Shown in pieces: positions 38,262 through 47,880 of a DNA stretch of 64,000 bases. Under the pieces are notes generated by a model that was not told the DNA's origin, did no database searches, and saw only the letters and a program-made list of their open reading frames with translations. The stretch's first letter is position 1. Each line of letters opens with the position of its first letter. A program made the translations under genes and the position numbers. Source of the stretch: Blastocatellia bacterium (GTDB taxonomy: Bacteria > Acidobacteriota > Blastocatellia > UBA7656 > JADIYM01); assembly GCA_021463145.1 (NCBI GenBank), contig JAJTWZ010000022.1, positions 1-64,000 on the forward strand. The letters run 5' to 3'.

Positions 38262-39284
38262 GTGGTGGTGACCTCGCAGAATCGCGTTCTCGTCGCGCTT
38301 TTCCTCGTCGCTGGCCTGCTCGTCGTTGGAACTGTCGGGTTCCGGCTCGTGGAGGGTTGGGCCTGGTTCGAGTGCCTCTACTTCACAGTCATAACGCTAG
38401 CCACCATCGGCTACGGCGAACCGTCCAGAATGACGGATGCGGGCCGGGCCTTTGCGATCGTGCTCGTCCTCAGTGGCGTCGGCACGCTCGGGTATTCGTT
38501 GACGCTGCTCGTCCAGGTACTCATCCAGGGCGAACTTCGCGCTACGTGGGAGAATCGGAGAATGCTTCGAAAGCTCGAGTCGCTTCGGGATCACTTCATC
38601 ATCTGCGGAGCAGGCCGCGTCGGCTCGCTCGTGGCTCGCGGACTTGCAGCGACGGGCGCGTCGTTCGTCTCGGTGGAGCGAGACCGCGACGTCGTGGAAT
38701 CCGTTGCGGAGGACGGGTTCATCGTCGTTCACGGCGATGCAACCAGGGAAGAAGTACTGGAACGCGCAGGAATTGGCAGGGCGCGCGGGCTCGTATGCGC
38801 ACTGCCGTCCGACTCCGACAACGTCTACGCCACGCTCACGGCGCGGGGGCTTGCTCCCGATCTGCTCATCGTCGCCCGCGCCAACGATGACGCTACCGTG
38901 TCGAAGCTCCACCGGGCCGGCGCCAACAAGGTCATTTCGCCACTTCACACTGGCGCCCAGCAGATGGTCCAGGCGCTCACGCAGCCCTCGGTACTGCAGT
39001 TCCTCGAACTGACAAACCCCGACGAAGCCGTCGATCTCGCACTCGAGGAAGTGGTAATTCAGCCGGGGTCGGACATCGACGGGACGAAGATCCGCGATTC
39101 GGAAGTGCGATCCCGATTCGACGTGATCATTGTCGCTATCGTGCGGCCGGACGGGGAGATGCTCTTCAATCCGACGGCGGATTCGCAGCTGAGGGGCGGA
39201 GACAAGATCGTGGCAGTCGGCCGTCGTCCTGGCCTCAGTGGCCTGGCCCAGTTGTCGCATACGCGAAGCGCTGCCGGCGGCTGA
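38262..39284 (+). CDS. Two-helix potassium channel with RCK (TrkA-N) domain
   Basis: Tetrameric K+ channel or channel-like protein, 340 residues. Two membrane helices (about 8-30 and 63-85) flank a pore loop with filter T48-I-G-Y-G52. The cytoplasmic RCK domain starts HFIICGAGRVGSLVARGL (about 107-124), a Rossmann loop for NAD(H) or similar, followed by a TrkA-C-like end (DIDGTKIRDSEVRSRF). Three GTG codons in a row follow GGAGG (38251-38255); either 38262 or 38265 could be the start. Similar in layout to MthK/Kch. Confidence 0.92.
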   Translation: MVVTSQNRVLVALFLVAGLLVVGTVGFRLVEGWAWFECLYFTVITLATIGYGEPSRMTDAGRAFAIVLVLSGVGTLGYSLTLLVQVLIQGELRATWENRRMLRKLESLRDHFIICGAGRVGSLVARGLAATGASFVSVERDRDVVESVAEDGFIVVHGDATREEVLERAGIGRARGLVCALPSDSDNVYATLTARGLAPDLLIVARANDDATVSKLHRAGANKVISPLHTGAQQMVQALTQPSVLQFLELTNPDEAVDLALEEVVIQPGSDIDGTKIRDSEVRSRFDVIIVAIVRPDGEMLFNPTADSQLRGGDKIVAVGRRPGLSGLAQLSHTRSAAGG

Positions 39285-39291
39285 GGGTTGC

Positions 39292-40251
39292 TTGGACGTC
39301 AGCATCGTCATTCCAACGTGGAACGGACGCAGGTTGCTCGAAGCATTCCTGCCGTCGGTACTCGCCGCGGCTGAGCGCTACAGAGTCGAATCGGGCTTCA
39401 AAGTCGAGGTAATCGTCGTCGACGATGGCGGCACGGACGATACTGCGTTCTGGCTGGCAGAAAATCACCCGGGCGCCGTCGAGTTGCTGATGAAGCGCAC
39501 GAACGAGGGATTCTCGCACGCCTGCAACACGGGTTTTCGGCACGCACGCTATCCGGTCGTTTTTCTTCTCAACAACGACGTCGAGGTCGATGCGGGTTGC
39601 ATCGGGCCGCTCGTGCGCCATTTCAGCCAACCGGACGTCTTCGCAGTCGCGTGCGAGACCACGAATCTCGAGACCGGCGACGTCTCCGGAGTCGGCAAGC
39701 TGGGTTCTTTCTCGAGGGGATTCCTCCGAGTGCACGCGGGATATCGCCCGGCCGGGGACGGCGAGTTCCCGTCGATATTCGCGTCCGGAGGCGCATCGGC
39801 GTTCGCCCGTGAAAAGCTGCTGGAGCTGGATGGATTCGACCCACTGTTTGCGCCGTTCTACTGGGAGGACGTCGAACTGTGTTACCGCGCCTGGAAGCGC
39901 GGCTGGCGTGTGCTTTTCGAGCCCGGGAGCCGTGTGCGTCACAAGGTCTCGTCGACCATTGGCGCGAGGTTCCGCCGGTACGAAGTAAGGGCGATTGAGC
40001 ACCGGAATCGCCTTCTTGCCCATTGGATTCACATTCACGACCGCTCGATGTGGCGAAGCCATTTGGTGCGTATGGTCTTCCTTGCACTCACCGCGCCGCT
40101 CCGAGCCGATCTCGCATTCGTCGAGGGCCTGATGGAAGCACTGCTTCGCCAGTCTGCAGTTCGCACTCGCCGGACAGCCGAGCGGGCTGCGGCGGAACGT
40201 TCGGATCGTGAGGTTCTCGCCGTTTTCGAGCCGTGGATCGGGTATCGCTGA
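39292..40251 (+). CDS. Family 2 glycosyltransferase
   Basis: Inverting GT-A glycosyltransferase of 319 residues. It opens with VSIVIPTWNGRRLLEAF, then VVDDGGTDDTAFWL (nucleotide sugar), NNDVEVDAG as the DxD motif, and FYWEDVELCYRAWKRGW as acceptor motif, close to rhamnosyl- and GlcNAc-transferases of surface polysaccharides. TTG at 39292 with GAGGG upstream gives a start immediately before the first strand; an earlier frame start overlaps the channel gene. A C-terminal hydrophobic stretch near 250-265 may touch the membrane. Acceptor unknown. Confidence 0.87.
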   Translation: MDVSIVIPTWNGRRLLEAFLPSVLAAAERYRVESGFKVEVIVVDDGGTDDTAFWLAENHPGAVELLMKRTNEGFSHACNTGFRHARYPVVFLLNNDVEVDAGCIGPLVRHFSQPDVFAVACETTNLETGDVSGVGKLGSFSRGFLRVHAGYRPAGDGEFPSIFASGGASAFAREKLLELDGFDPLFAPFYWEDVELCYRAWKRGWRVLFEPGSRVRHKVSSTIGARFRRYEVRAIEHRNRLLAHWIHIHDRSMWRSHLVRMVFLALTAPLRADLAFVEGLMEALLRQSAVRTRRTAERAAAERSDREVLAVFEPWIGYR

Positions 40252-40366
40252 AGAGCGCCGGCCGCCTGGACCGAATACCACCGCGCGCCGAGCCCGATTG
40301 GGAGATTGGCCTGAACTCGTGATACAAACCGTCGTTCGTTCCGAACGTTTTCCAACGGAGGCACAA

Positions 40367-42124
40367 ATGGGTCCGACTCGGGGGAAACAGGTTGTTCTCA
40401 CCGCTCCGCTGACGGAGAGCATCGACCACGCAGGGTTCTTCATCCAGATGTCGCTCGCTTCTATCCCTGGCTGGATGGAATGGGTGATCGACAAGAAGTA
40501 CCCGATGTGGCGAAACGTCCCTCACGAGGCGGACGGAAGCGCCGGAACGGCGCCCGCGGGACTGCGAGTCGTAGAGGATGTGCTCGCCCGCGAGTTCGGA
40601 GCCGAGAACGTGGTCGTGTGCTATCCGGACGACCTCGAAAAGTTCCTGGGCCCTGACACCCGCGTCGTCGGTGTCTCGACTCACAATCCGCTCGGAACGA
40701 CGTTCGCAGCTGGCGTGTACGCGTCGATTTTCGGAAGTTCCAAGGAACCGGTGAATTCGATCTACGCCCGGAAGATGTTCAAGATCATCAAGGAACACCC
40801 GAACCGTTCGAACTTCAAGGTGATCCTGGGTGGCTCCGGCGCCTGGCAGATCGACGAGACCGACTCCCACGAGGAGTTCGGCATCGACTGCGTGGTCAAC
40901 GGCCGCGCCGAGTCTGCCGGCACCATCGCGGTGTTCCGGCAGGCAGTGGATGGCGAGCCGATTCCCAAGCACATCGAGCCCCATCATCCGTCACGGATCG
41001 ACGAAATGATCATCCCCGAGTCGCGCACATCGTTCGGCGTCATCGAAATGACGACGGGGTGCGGGCGAAGATGCTCCTTTTGTCTCCCGGACCTCAATCC
41101 ACGTATCTCGTTCCCGAAGGAAGGCATTCTCAAGGCCGTCGAGGCGAACGTCGCTGCCGGCAACACACAGGTTTCGCTTGCGACCGAGGATATGTTCGTC
41201 TGGCAGACCGACGAAGCGAACCTGCCGTTTTTCGTTCCAAATCGAGATGAGTTGATAGACCTGTACCGTTCCATCGTCGCCGTTCCTGGTGTCGAGCACG
41301 TGACGCTCTCTCACGCGACAATGGCCCCGGCTCTCGTAGATCCGGAACTCATTGCCGAACTTAGCGAGATCCTGCTCGACAAGAGTCCGATCAAGCTCGG
41401 CGCCGTCAGCACGCATCCCGAGGGCCGCGCGCTGGCGCCGCTCATCGGGATCGAGACCGGGTCGGTACGGATCGCGAAGAAGATCATGGCTGGCAAGTCG
41501 CTTCCGTTCGACGTCAAGAGCTGGCCCGACGTCGTGCTCGAAGGACTGGCCGTGCTCAACAGAAACAACTGGTTCCCGGTCTGCACGCTCATCGTCGGTT
41601 CGCCGGACGAGACGGACGAAGACTCGATGGCTACGCTCGACATGCTCTACGAAGCCGAGCGGCGCGGGCTCTACTGCATGTGGGTTCCGTCCATCTTCAC
41701 GCCGCTCCTGAAGACCAGGATGGAGAAGGCGGACGGAATTCGCGAGACGCAGCAGCTGTCGAAGCTGCAGTGGCAGGTCATCATGAAGGCGTGGCGGCTT
41801 GCGTCGTCCATCGGCCTTCAGTCGACATGGGGCAAGGTATCGTTCGGGCTCGGTTCGCTCGTCGTCTGGGCCACGCGGTTGCGTCGCGTCAACGGTCCGA
41901 ACTTCACGTGGCCACTGGTTCAGTTCAGCAAGACGGTGCCCGAATCGTGGTTGCACAGGAGCGGCCGGCTCTATGGCGGCAAACCGCTGCCGCGTGTGAC
42001 GCGAGAAGAGCTGCTTGCCAAGGTTCGCCCTGACTGGCTGGCGAAAATGGAGATGGCGAAGTCGGGCATTCTCGTCGGAGCACAGGTTCCGTCGCCGGAG
42101 GTCGCAACGTCTCAACCGGCCTGA
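40367..42124 (+). CDS. B12-binding-type radical SAM protein
   Basis: Protein of 585 residues with an N-terminal cobalamin-binding-like Rossmann region (about 40-200; VVGVSTHNPLG, FKVILGGSGAWQ) followed by a radical SAM barrel with the [4Fe-4S] ligands C232, C236 and C239 (CGRRCSFC). GIETGSVRIAKKIM, followed by WFPVCTLIVGSPDETDEDS, are typical of class B methylase-like enzymes. No canonical DxHxxG cobalamin-ligand motif is obvious, so it may bind B12 base-off-less or not at all. GGAGG at 40357-40361 fixes the ATG. Substrate unknown; it might act on hopanoids or other lipids, but nothing in the context proves it. Confidence 0.82.
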   Translation: MGPTRGKQVVLTAPLTESIDHAGFFIQMSLASIPGWMEWVIDKKYPMWRNVPHEADGSAGTAPAGLRVVEDVLAREFGAENVVVCYPDDLEKFLGPDTRVVGVSTHNPLGTTFAAGVYASIFGSSKEPVNSIYARKMFKIIKEHPNRSNFKVILGGSGAWQIDETDSHEEFGIDCVVNGRAESAGTIAVFRQAVDGEPIPKHIEPHHPSRIDEMIIPESRTSFGVIEMTTGCGRRCSFCLPDLNPRISFPKEGILKAVEANVAAGNTQVSLATEDMFVWQTDEANLPFFVPNRDELIDLYRSIVAVPGVEHVTLSHATMAPALVDPELIAELSEILLDKSPIKLGAVSTHPEGRALAPLIGIETGSVRIAKKIMAGKSLPFDVKSWPDVVLEGLAVLNRNNWFPVCTLIVGSPDETDEDSMATLDMLYEAERRGLYCMWVPSIFTPLLKTRMEKADGIRETQQLSKLQWQVIMKAWRLASSIGLQSTWGKVSFGLGSLVVWATRLRRVNGPNFTWPLVQFSKTVPESWLHRSGRLYGGKPLPRVTREELLAKVRPDWLAKMEMAKSGILVGAQVPSPEVATSQPA

Positions 42125-42224
42125 ATTGTCAACGAATCGCCGTGACGCCGCCGGCCTGTCGGGCTGGCGGTCGCGGACCAACAGGAGCGTCGGACTCGAC
42201 GCCGCGCACGAGAGGAGTTTTTCG

Positions 42225-43409
42225 ATGAGTCATCCGGCACCCGAATTCGAGATCGTTCCAGGCTCACCCCTGACAGTCCTCACCGAGGAGGAGGATCTGT
42301 TCCGCGAGACCGTCGCGAGTTTCGCAAACGAGCAGGTCCGGCCGCTCGTCGCCGAAATGGATCGCGATCAGAAGATCAACGCCGATCTGGTGAAGCAGTG
42401 CTTCGAGCTTGGACTGATGGGGATCGAGATTCCTGAGGAGTATGGCGGATCGGGAGGGTCGTTCTTCATGGCCTGCCTCGCGGTTGAAGAGCTCTCGCGC
42501 GTGGATCCTTCGGTTGGAGTCATAGTCGACGTTCAGAACACGCTGGTTGCGAATGCGTTCCTGAACTTTGCAACCGACGAGCAGAAGAAGACGTATCTGC
42601 CGCGCCTCGCCACCGAATGGGTAGGCGCTTACGCGCTGTCTGAGGCCGCGTCGGGTTCGGATGCTTTCGCTTTGACCACTCGCGCCGAAGACGCGGGCGA
42701 CCACTGGGTGCTGAACGGCCGGAAGATGTGGATCACGAACGCGCTCGAGGCGAGCGTTTTCATCGTGTTCGCTACCGTCGATCCGGGCGCGGGGTACAAG
42801 GGCATCACGGCATTCATCGTCGAGAAGGATTTCCCCGGTTTTTCGGTCGGCAAGAAGGAGCACAAGCTAGGTATTCGGGCGAGCTCGACGTGCGAGTTGC
42901 TCCTCGACAGCTGCGAAGTGCCGAAAACGAACGTTCTCGGCGAGATCGGCAAGGGCTACAAGATCGCGATGATGACTCTCAACGAGGGCCGCATCGGGAT
43001 TGGCGCGCAGATGGTCGGACTTTCGCGAGGTTCCCTGGATTGCGGAGTCGCGTACACGAGGGAGCGCATCCAGTTCGGCAAGCCGATATCCAGTTTTCAG
43101 GGCGTTCAATTCCAGATCGCCAGGTGTGCGGCCGATGTGGAGAGCGCCAGACTGCTCGTCTACAACGCCGCGCGTCTTCGCGATGCACGGAAGCCGTTCC
43201 TTACGGAAGCTGCGATCGCGAAGCTGCTGAGCTCGGAGGTCGCCGAAAGGGTGAGCTCCCAGGTCGTCGAGTTTTACGGCGGCTACGGTTACACGAGCGA
43301 CTATCCGGCCGAGAAGTTCTTCCGGGATTCGAAGATCGGAAAGATCTACGAGGGAACTTCGAATATGCAGCTGAGCACGATTGCGAAGCAGGTGATTGGA
43401 GATAGCTAG
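42225..43409 (+). CDS. Acyl-CoA dehydrogenase
   Basis: FAD-dependent acyl-CoA dehydrogenase of 394 residues, first step of fatty or branched acyl-CoA oxidation. Typical motifs are YALSEAASGSDAF, WITNA, IQFGKPISSFQGVQFQIA and the C-terminal GGYGYTSDYPAEKFFRDSK. The catalytic base is E376 in YEGTSN, the position used in short-chain and butyryl-CoA enzymes. AGGAG at 42213-42217 precedes the ATG. No electron-transfer flavoprotein gene is nearby; it is 100 bases after the radical SAM gene. Confidence 0.95.
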   Translation: MSHPAPEFEIVPGSPLTVLTEEEDLFRETVASFANEQVRPLVAEMDRDQKINADLVKQCFELGLMGIEIPEEYGGSGGSFFMACLAVEELSRVDPSVGVIVDVQNTLVANAFLNFATDEQKKTYLPRLATEWVGAYALSEAASGSDAFALTTRAEDAGDHWVLNGRKMWITNALEASVFIVFATVDPGAGYKGITAFIVEKDFPGFSVGKKEHKLGIRASSTCELLLDSCEVPKTNVLGEIGKGYKIAMMTLNEGRIGIGAQMVGLSRGSLDCGVAYTRERIQFGKPISSFQGVQFQIARCAADVESARLLVYNAARLRDARKPFLTEAAIAKLLSSEVAERVSSQVVEFYGGYGYTSDYPAEKFFRDSKIGKIYEGTSNMQLSTIAKQVIGDS

Positions 43410-43935
43410 GCGGGATCTCCGGGAAGATCTGTAGTCGCAATGGCTACCGGGTTCACGGCGCCGGGACCGGGTTGGCCGCACGAACGCAGCTGGCTGGGTG
43501 TCTGGGGTGGGGGCGGTAGCGTGGAGCGGTCCGGCCGCACGGCGGTCGGCGCTGAGAGTCTGGCGTTTTCGCGGGATGAGCGGGGGCTCGCTGCAATCGC
43601 CGCGCGAGGCCAACTGCAGTTCCATTGACCTCGCTACAGTCCAAAGCTCCACTGAGGCGCCGACCGCTCCACGGGCTCTGGCGCGCAGTGCGACGCGAAT
43701 CTGCCGTCGACCCAGCCGGGGCCCGAACGCGTACTTGCTTGAAAACCACGGCCCGCACCTCGGGTTCCGGCGCCTTCGCGCCTGTGGCGCCTTTCGCGCC
43801 GCCGCTGCGATTCGCGCAACGGATAACGCGCCGACATCCGCGACTCCTTTGCGAAATCCGCCCGTCTTTGGCAGAAAGTAGGCTTGCGAGAACGATTCCA
43901 TTGCGACATCCGGAAACAGAGCCGATGAGACGCGG
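43410..43935. other. Intergenic region, no gene seen
   Basis: 526 bases between the acyl-CoA dehydrogenase and the propeller-NTPase gene. Open frames here are short, Arg/Pro-rich and lack ribosome sites. The promoter of the large gene should lie in the 3' part; no confident promoter, RNA or repeat was identified. Confidence 0.4.
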
Positions 43936-46900
43936 ATGAAACTGCACGCACGCATTGCAGCGATCGTCGTCGTCACGGCGTCGCTCGCACCGTTCGTCCT
44001 TGCTGTCCACTCGCAGGACATTCGGCCCGCCGACGATGCTGGAGGCACGATTCGAGGGCGCGTCATCGGCGGCGGAGATCGCCCCGTCGGCGGCGTGCGC
44101 GTTGTAGTGAGCGGCCGCGGCATCTTTACCGAGACCGCACTCACTCGCGAAGACGGCTCGTTCGAAGTAAAGGTGCCGAGCCTCGGCGCCTACACCATCA
44201 GACTCGATGCTCCGGGATACAGACCTGCACGGGCCACGGCTCGAATCGACCAGCCTCTCCAGACCGTCGATCCGGTAATCCGGCTCGTTCCGGCCTCGTT
44301 GCGAGTTCGGGTCTTCAGCACTGGAGGTAACCAGGGACTGCCCGGAGTGTCCATCGTCGTCACGGCACACGAAGGCGGCGAGCCGTTAAACGGCGTTACC
44401 GACGCGAGCGGAGACTGCTACTTCGGAGCAATGCGTGCCGGTTGGTACTCGATCAAGGCTACTCTCGTCGGGTACGAGCCCGGCTCCGACGACGTCCTGA
44501 TTGCCTCGAGTTCCGAGATGGCAATGTCGTCCATCGCCCTGTCGAAGGGATCGTCGATTCCCGTTGCCCGATCGCGCCAGCGCTATGGAACGCCGAAGTT
44601 GCCATCGGATGAAGTACGACAGATTGCCCAGGACGATCTCGGGCTCATGTGGTTCGCGACGAATCGCGGCGTTGCGCGATTCGATGGCGCCGACTTCGAG
44701 TCGAGCAGCGCACAGGGATCCGAGCTTTCGTCACTCGACAACGTCGATGTGCGCTCCGTAGCTCTCGCCGGCGGGTCCTTGCTCTTCGGGACGGTCGATG
44801 GCCTCTCGATGTTGCGCAATGGCGCGATGGAACACGTGCCCGAGTTCGACGGTCTCACAGTGAACGACATCTACGAGGACGCGCCCGGCTCGGTGTGGGT
44901 GGCATCGTCGGAGGGACTGTTCAGAAAAGGGCAGGAAGCCTATTCGCGAGTGCTCCCCGGTTCATTCGCGTCGATTTCGGTGGACCCGCTGGATGGCTCA
45001 CTCTGGTTTGCGGGTGGCGAGATCGGTGGCGCCACGAGGTACGCCGGTGGAGAGCTCGAGCCGATCGAGTTCGCTACTCCGGCTCTGCTGGATGGGCACT
45101 CGGTGACTACGGTTCACCGGCTCGGGAAGGGCGACTTGCTGCTCGGTACGACAGGTGGCGTCTATCGCCTTGTGGATGGCCGGCCTACGCCGTTTCTGCG
45201 TGAGCTGGTGGTTGGAGCCGTCACGTCCATCGTGAGCGATGCGCAAGGCAACATCTGGTTCGGCACCGACAAGGGAGCACTGCTCTACGACATTCGCCTT
45301 CAGGCGTCGAGTCTCGACTTCGCCGGCGAGCACATCAACGACCTTACCCTGGATCGCGAGGGTAACCTGTGGTTTGCGACTGACAAGGGCGCGATACGCC
45401 GCGATCTTTACAGCTTCGTTCCCATACGAACGAGCGACGGCCTGCTCAACAACAACGTGAGCTGGATCTACCCGGATCGCGCCGGCGACGGCAGCCCTCG
45501 AGTGTGGCTGGTCACCTCCGGCGGTGTCCAGATTTACAGCTCGTCCTCGACGTTTCAGGAGTTCACGTTTCCCGATCCGGAGGCCCGAGTCCACCACGTG
45601 ATTCGCGACCGTGCCGGCGCCCTCTGGTTCGCGACGTCAAAAGGTATTTTCAGGATTGTTGGCGCGATCAGCGACCGGGTGAGTGAGACGGCGGCAACTT
45701 GGGTCGCCGAGGCAGGCAATGGTCAGCTGTATGCGGCCACGCAGTCAGGCGCCGCAGTGTTCAACGGCTCGGCATTCGAGAGCGTCACTGACCTCGCCGG
45801 CTTTGCCCCTTCCCGGCTCTTTGCGATCGGTGAAGACATCTGGCTCGCAACCGACGACGGCGCCGTTCGGTACTTGCCGTCGCGGCACCTTGTCGAGTCT
45901 ATCGACGTCAGTCGTGGAGTACAGGGAGAAACCGTGCGCTGGGTCGAGTCGGACTCCATTGGCCGCGTGTGGTTGGCGACCGACTTTGGCATCGAGATTC
46001 TGGACGGAAAGTCGCTCACGAAACTCGAGGGAAACGCCGGCGTCAGCGCCGGATCCGATGCGAGGACGCTTTCCCTGGATTCGGATGGATTCATGTGGGT
46101 CGGGTCGGCCGAGGGGACCGTCCGAAAGATCGCGTCCTACGAAGGCGGCGTCATCGAGACGACGTTCTCCGCAGACCAGGGTATTCCCGGGTCACTCGTC
46201 AGCGCGATCGCGCAGGACGGGAACGGTACGATCTGGTTTGCGACCGACGGTGGCGCTTCGAAGCATCGGCCGGGCAGGATGCTGCCGACGCTCCTTCCGC
46301 GTATCGAGGTCGACGGACGCACATTCCAGGCTGGCGGCACCGTGCCGGCCGGACAGCACACGATCCGCTTCCTGTTTCGCGGGATCACGATGCTCGGCGA
46401 TGCGCGTTACCTTTACCGTCTGGATGAGGACGGCCCGTGGCAGCAGTTGCCACCGCGGCAGGAGGCGGAACGGGAGGTAGTCTTCACGGATCTCGCCGCC
46501 GGCGAACACTCTTTTCAGCTACGGGTCCTGAATAGGGATCTGTTCGGGCTTGAGACCGAACCAGTCGTGCTCAGGCTTCGCATAGACGTGCCAATGTGGC
46601 GAAAGTGGTGGTTCTGGTCGCTGCTCGCGGTTGCGGCCTTGGGGGCAGGCGTGGGAGCTACGGTGTTCGTGCGTGTGCGCTCCCGAGAGTACGTGCTCCC
46701 GCCCGAACTTCAGAGTTACGTTCCGATCGAGCCGAATCCGTTCATCGTTGGAAATCCGATTCGCAACGAGGCGATGTTTTTTGGCCGCGAGGACGATTTC
46801 CGCTATGTGCGCACGAAGCTGGAAGGAGCGGCGCAAGGGTGCGTCGTCGTTCTGTGTGGCGAACGGCGCACGGGGAAGAGCTCCATTCTCTATCAGATTC

Positions 46901-47880
46901 TCAACAAGCGCCTGGGGGATCGGTTCATCCCGGTCTTCGTCGACCTTCAGGAAATGGTCGTATCGAACGACCGAGAGTTCTTCCGCCGCGTTGCGCGACT
47001 GACAGCTGAAGCGGTTCGGCTCGATCGGGCCTTCGTGGACGGGTTTCGAATCGATGACGAGTCGCTGAACCCGTACCACCAGTTCGTCGATTTTCTCGAT
47101 GAAGTGCTCTCGAGAATCGACGATCGTGTCCTGTTGCTTCTGATGGACGAGTATGAACTGCTGGAGACGAAGGCAGACGAGGGAAGGCTCAACCCCGAAA
47201 TCTTCCTGTTTCTCGCGGGCCTGATGGACAACAAGGAGCGGCTCTCGTTCGTTTTCACCGGATCGCGCCGTCTGGAGGAACGGGACAGGCGCTACTGGCG
47301 CGAGATGCTGCGCCGCTCACAGTTTCGAAAGATCGCCTTCCTCAGCGAGAACGACGCCCGCCGGCTGATCACCGAGCCGGTCGAGGGCAGGGTAGTTTAT
47401 GGACGCAACGTGATCGATCGCATCGTCAGGCTGACGGCAGGGCAACCCTTCTACACGCAGGTCATCTGCCAGAACGTCGTCGACTACCTGAACGAGCACG
47501 AGAAGAATGCAATCACGATGCGTGAGCTCAACGGCGTCGTCGACGAAATCATCGACCACCCGTTGCCACAGATGATCTACTTCTGGGACGCCCTTTCGGC
47601 CGACGAGAAGGTCGTTCTTTCGCTCCTGGCTCACACGCTTGACGCGCCGCGTGAGCGCAGTTGGGCGACTGCCGCCGACATCGGCGACGTCGCTGCACGC
47701 GAGCGCGCTCCGGTCGACCTATCGGAGAACACCATTCATCTGACCCTCGAGGAACTGTTCAGGACGGATGTGCTCGAGAAGAATCCGTTCGAAGCCTACC
47801 GCTTCCGCATCGATCTGTTGAGGCTCTGGATCCGTCGCAGTCACTCAATCTGGGAAGTCATCAAGGGAAATCTCCAGTGA
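43936..47880 (+). CDS. Transmembrane two-propeller sensor fused to STAND/AAA-like NTPase
   Basis: 1314-residue protein. Signal peptide (1-27); two carboxypeptidase-regulatory-like beta domains (about 36-110 and 120-200); 14 Reg_prop motifs such as GLMWFATNRGVARF, GNIWFGTDKGALLY and GTIWFATDGGASKH (about 210-780), enough for two seven-bladed propellers; a Y_Y_Y-like domain (about 800-885); one membrane helix (about 890-912). The cytoplasmic part holds, instead of a histidine kinase, a P-loop NTPase: Walker A G975-ERRT-GKSS, Walker B LLLLMDE (D1071 E1072), sensor-like FVFTGSRR and a winged-helix-like end. The periplasmic half matches hybrid two-component sensors for polysaccharides. The downstream gene overlaps by GTGA. 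Function unknown; ligand-gated NTPase signalling is inferred. Confidence 0.87.
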   Translation: MKLHARIAAIVVVTASLAPFVLAVHSQDIRPADDAGGTIRGRVIGGGDRPVGGVRVVVSGRGIFTETALTREDGSFEVKVPSLGAYTIRLDAPGYRPARATARIDQPLQTVDPVIRLVPASLRVRVFSTGGNQGLPGVSIVVTAHEGGEPLNGVTDASGDCYFGAMRAGWYSIKATLVGYEPGSDDVLIASSSEMAMSSIALSKGSSIPVARSRQRYGTPKLPSDEVRQIAQDDLGLMWFATNRGVARFDGADFESSSAQGSELSSLDNVDVRSVALAGGSLLFGTVDGLSMLRNGAMEHVPEFDGLTVNDIYEDAPGSVWVASSEGLFRKGQEAYSRVLPGSFASISVDPLDGSLWFAGGEIGGATRYAGGELEPIEFATPALLDGHSVTTVHRLGKGDLLLGTTGGVYRLVDGRPTPFLRELVVGAVTSIVSDAQGNIWFGTDKGALLYDIRLQASSLDFAGEHINDLTLDREGNLWFATDKGAIRRDLYSFVPIRTSDGLLNNNVSWIYPDRAGDGSPRVWLVTSGGVQIYSSSSTFQEFTFPDPEARVHHVIRDRAGALWFATSKGIFRIVGAISDRVSETAATWVAEAGNGQLYAATQSGAAVFNGSAFESVTDLAGFAPSRLFAIGEDIWLATDDGAVRYLPSRHLVESIDVSRGVQGETVRWVESDSIGRVWLATDFGIEILDGKSLTKLEGNAGVSAGSDARTLSLDSDGFMWVGSAEGTVRKIASYEGGVIETTFSADQGIPGSLVSAIAQDGNGTIWFATDGGASKHRPGRMLPTLLPRIEVDGRTFQAGGTVPAGQHTIRFLFRGITMLGDARYLYRLDEDGPWQQLPPRQEAEREVVFTDLAAGEHSFQLRVLNRDLFGLETEPVVLRLRIDVPMWRKWWFWSLLAVAALGAGVGATVFVRVRSREYVLPPELQSYVPIEPNPFIVGNPIRNEAMFFGREDDFRYVRTKLEGAAQGCVVVLCGERRTGKSSILYQILNKRLGDRFIPVFVDLQEMVVSNDREFFRRVARLTAEAVRLDRAFVDGFRIDDESLNPYHQFVDFLDEVLSRIDDRVLLLLMDEYELLETKADEGRLNPEIFLFLAGLMDNKERLSFVFTGSRRLEERDRRYWREMLRRSQFRKIAFLSENDARRLITEPVEGRVVYGRNVIDRIVRLTAGQPFYTQVICQNVVDYLNEHEKNAITMRELNGVVDEIIDHPLPQMIYFWDALSADEKVVLSLLAHTLDAPRERSWATAADIGDVAARERAPVDLSENTIHLTLEELFRTDVLEKNPFEAYRFRIDLLRLWIRRSHSIWEVIKGNLQ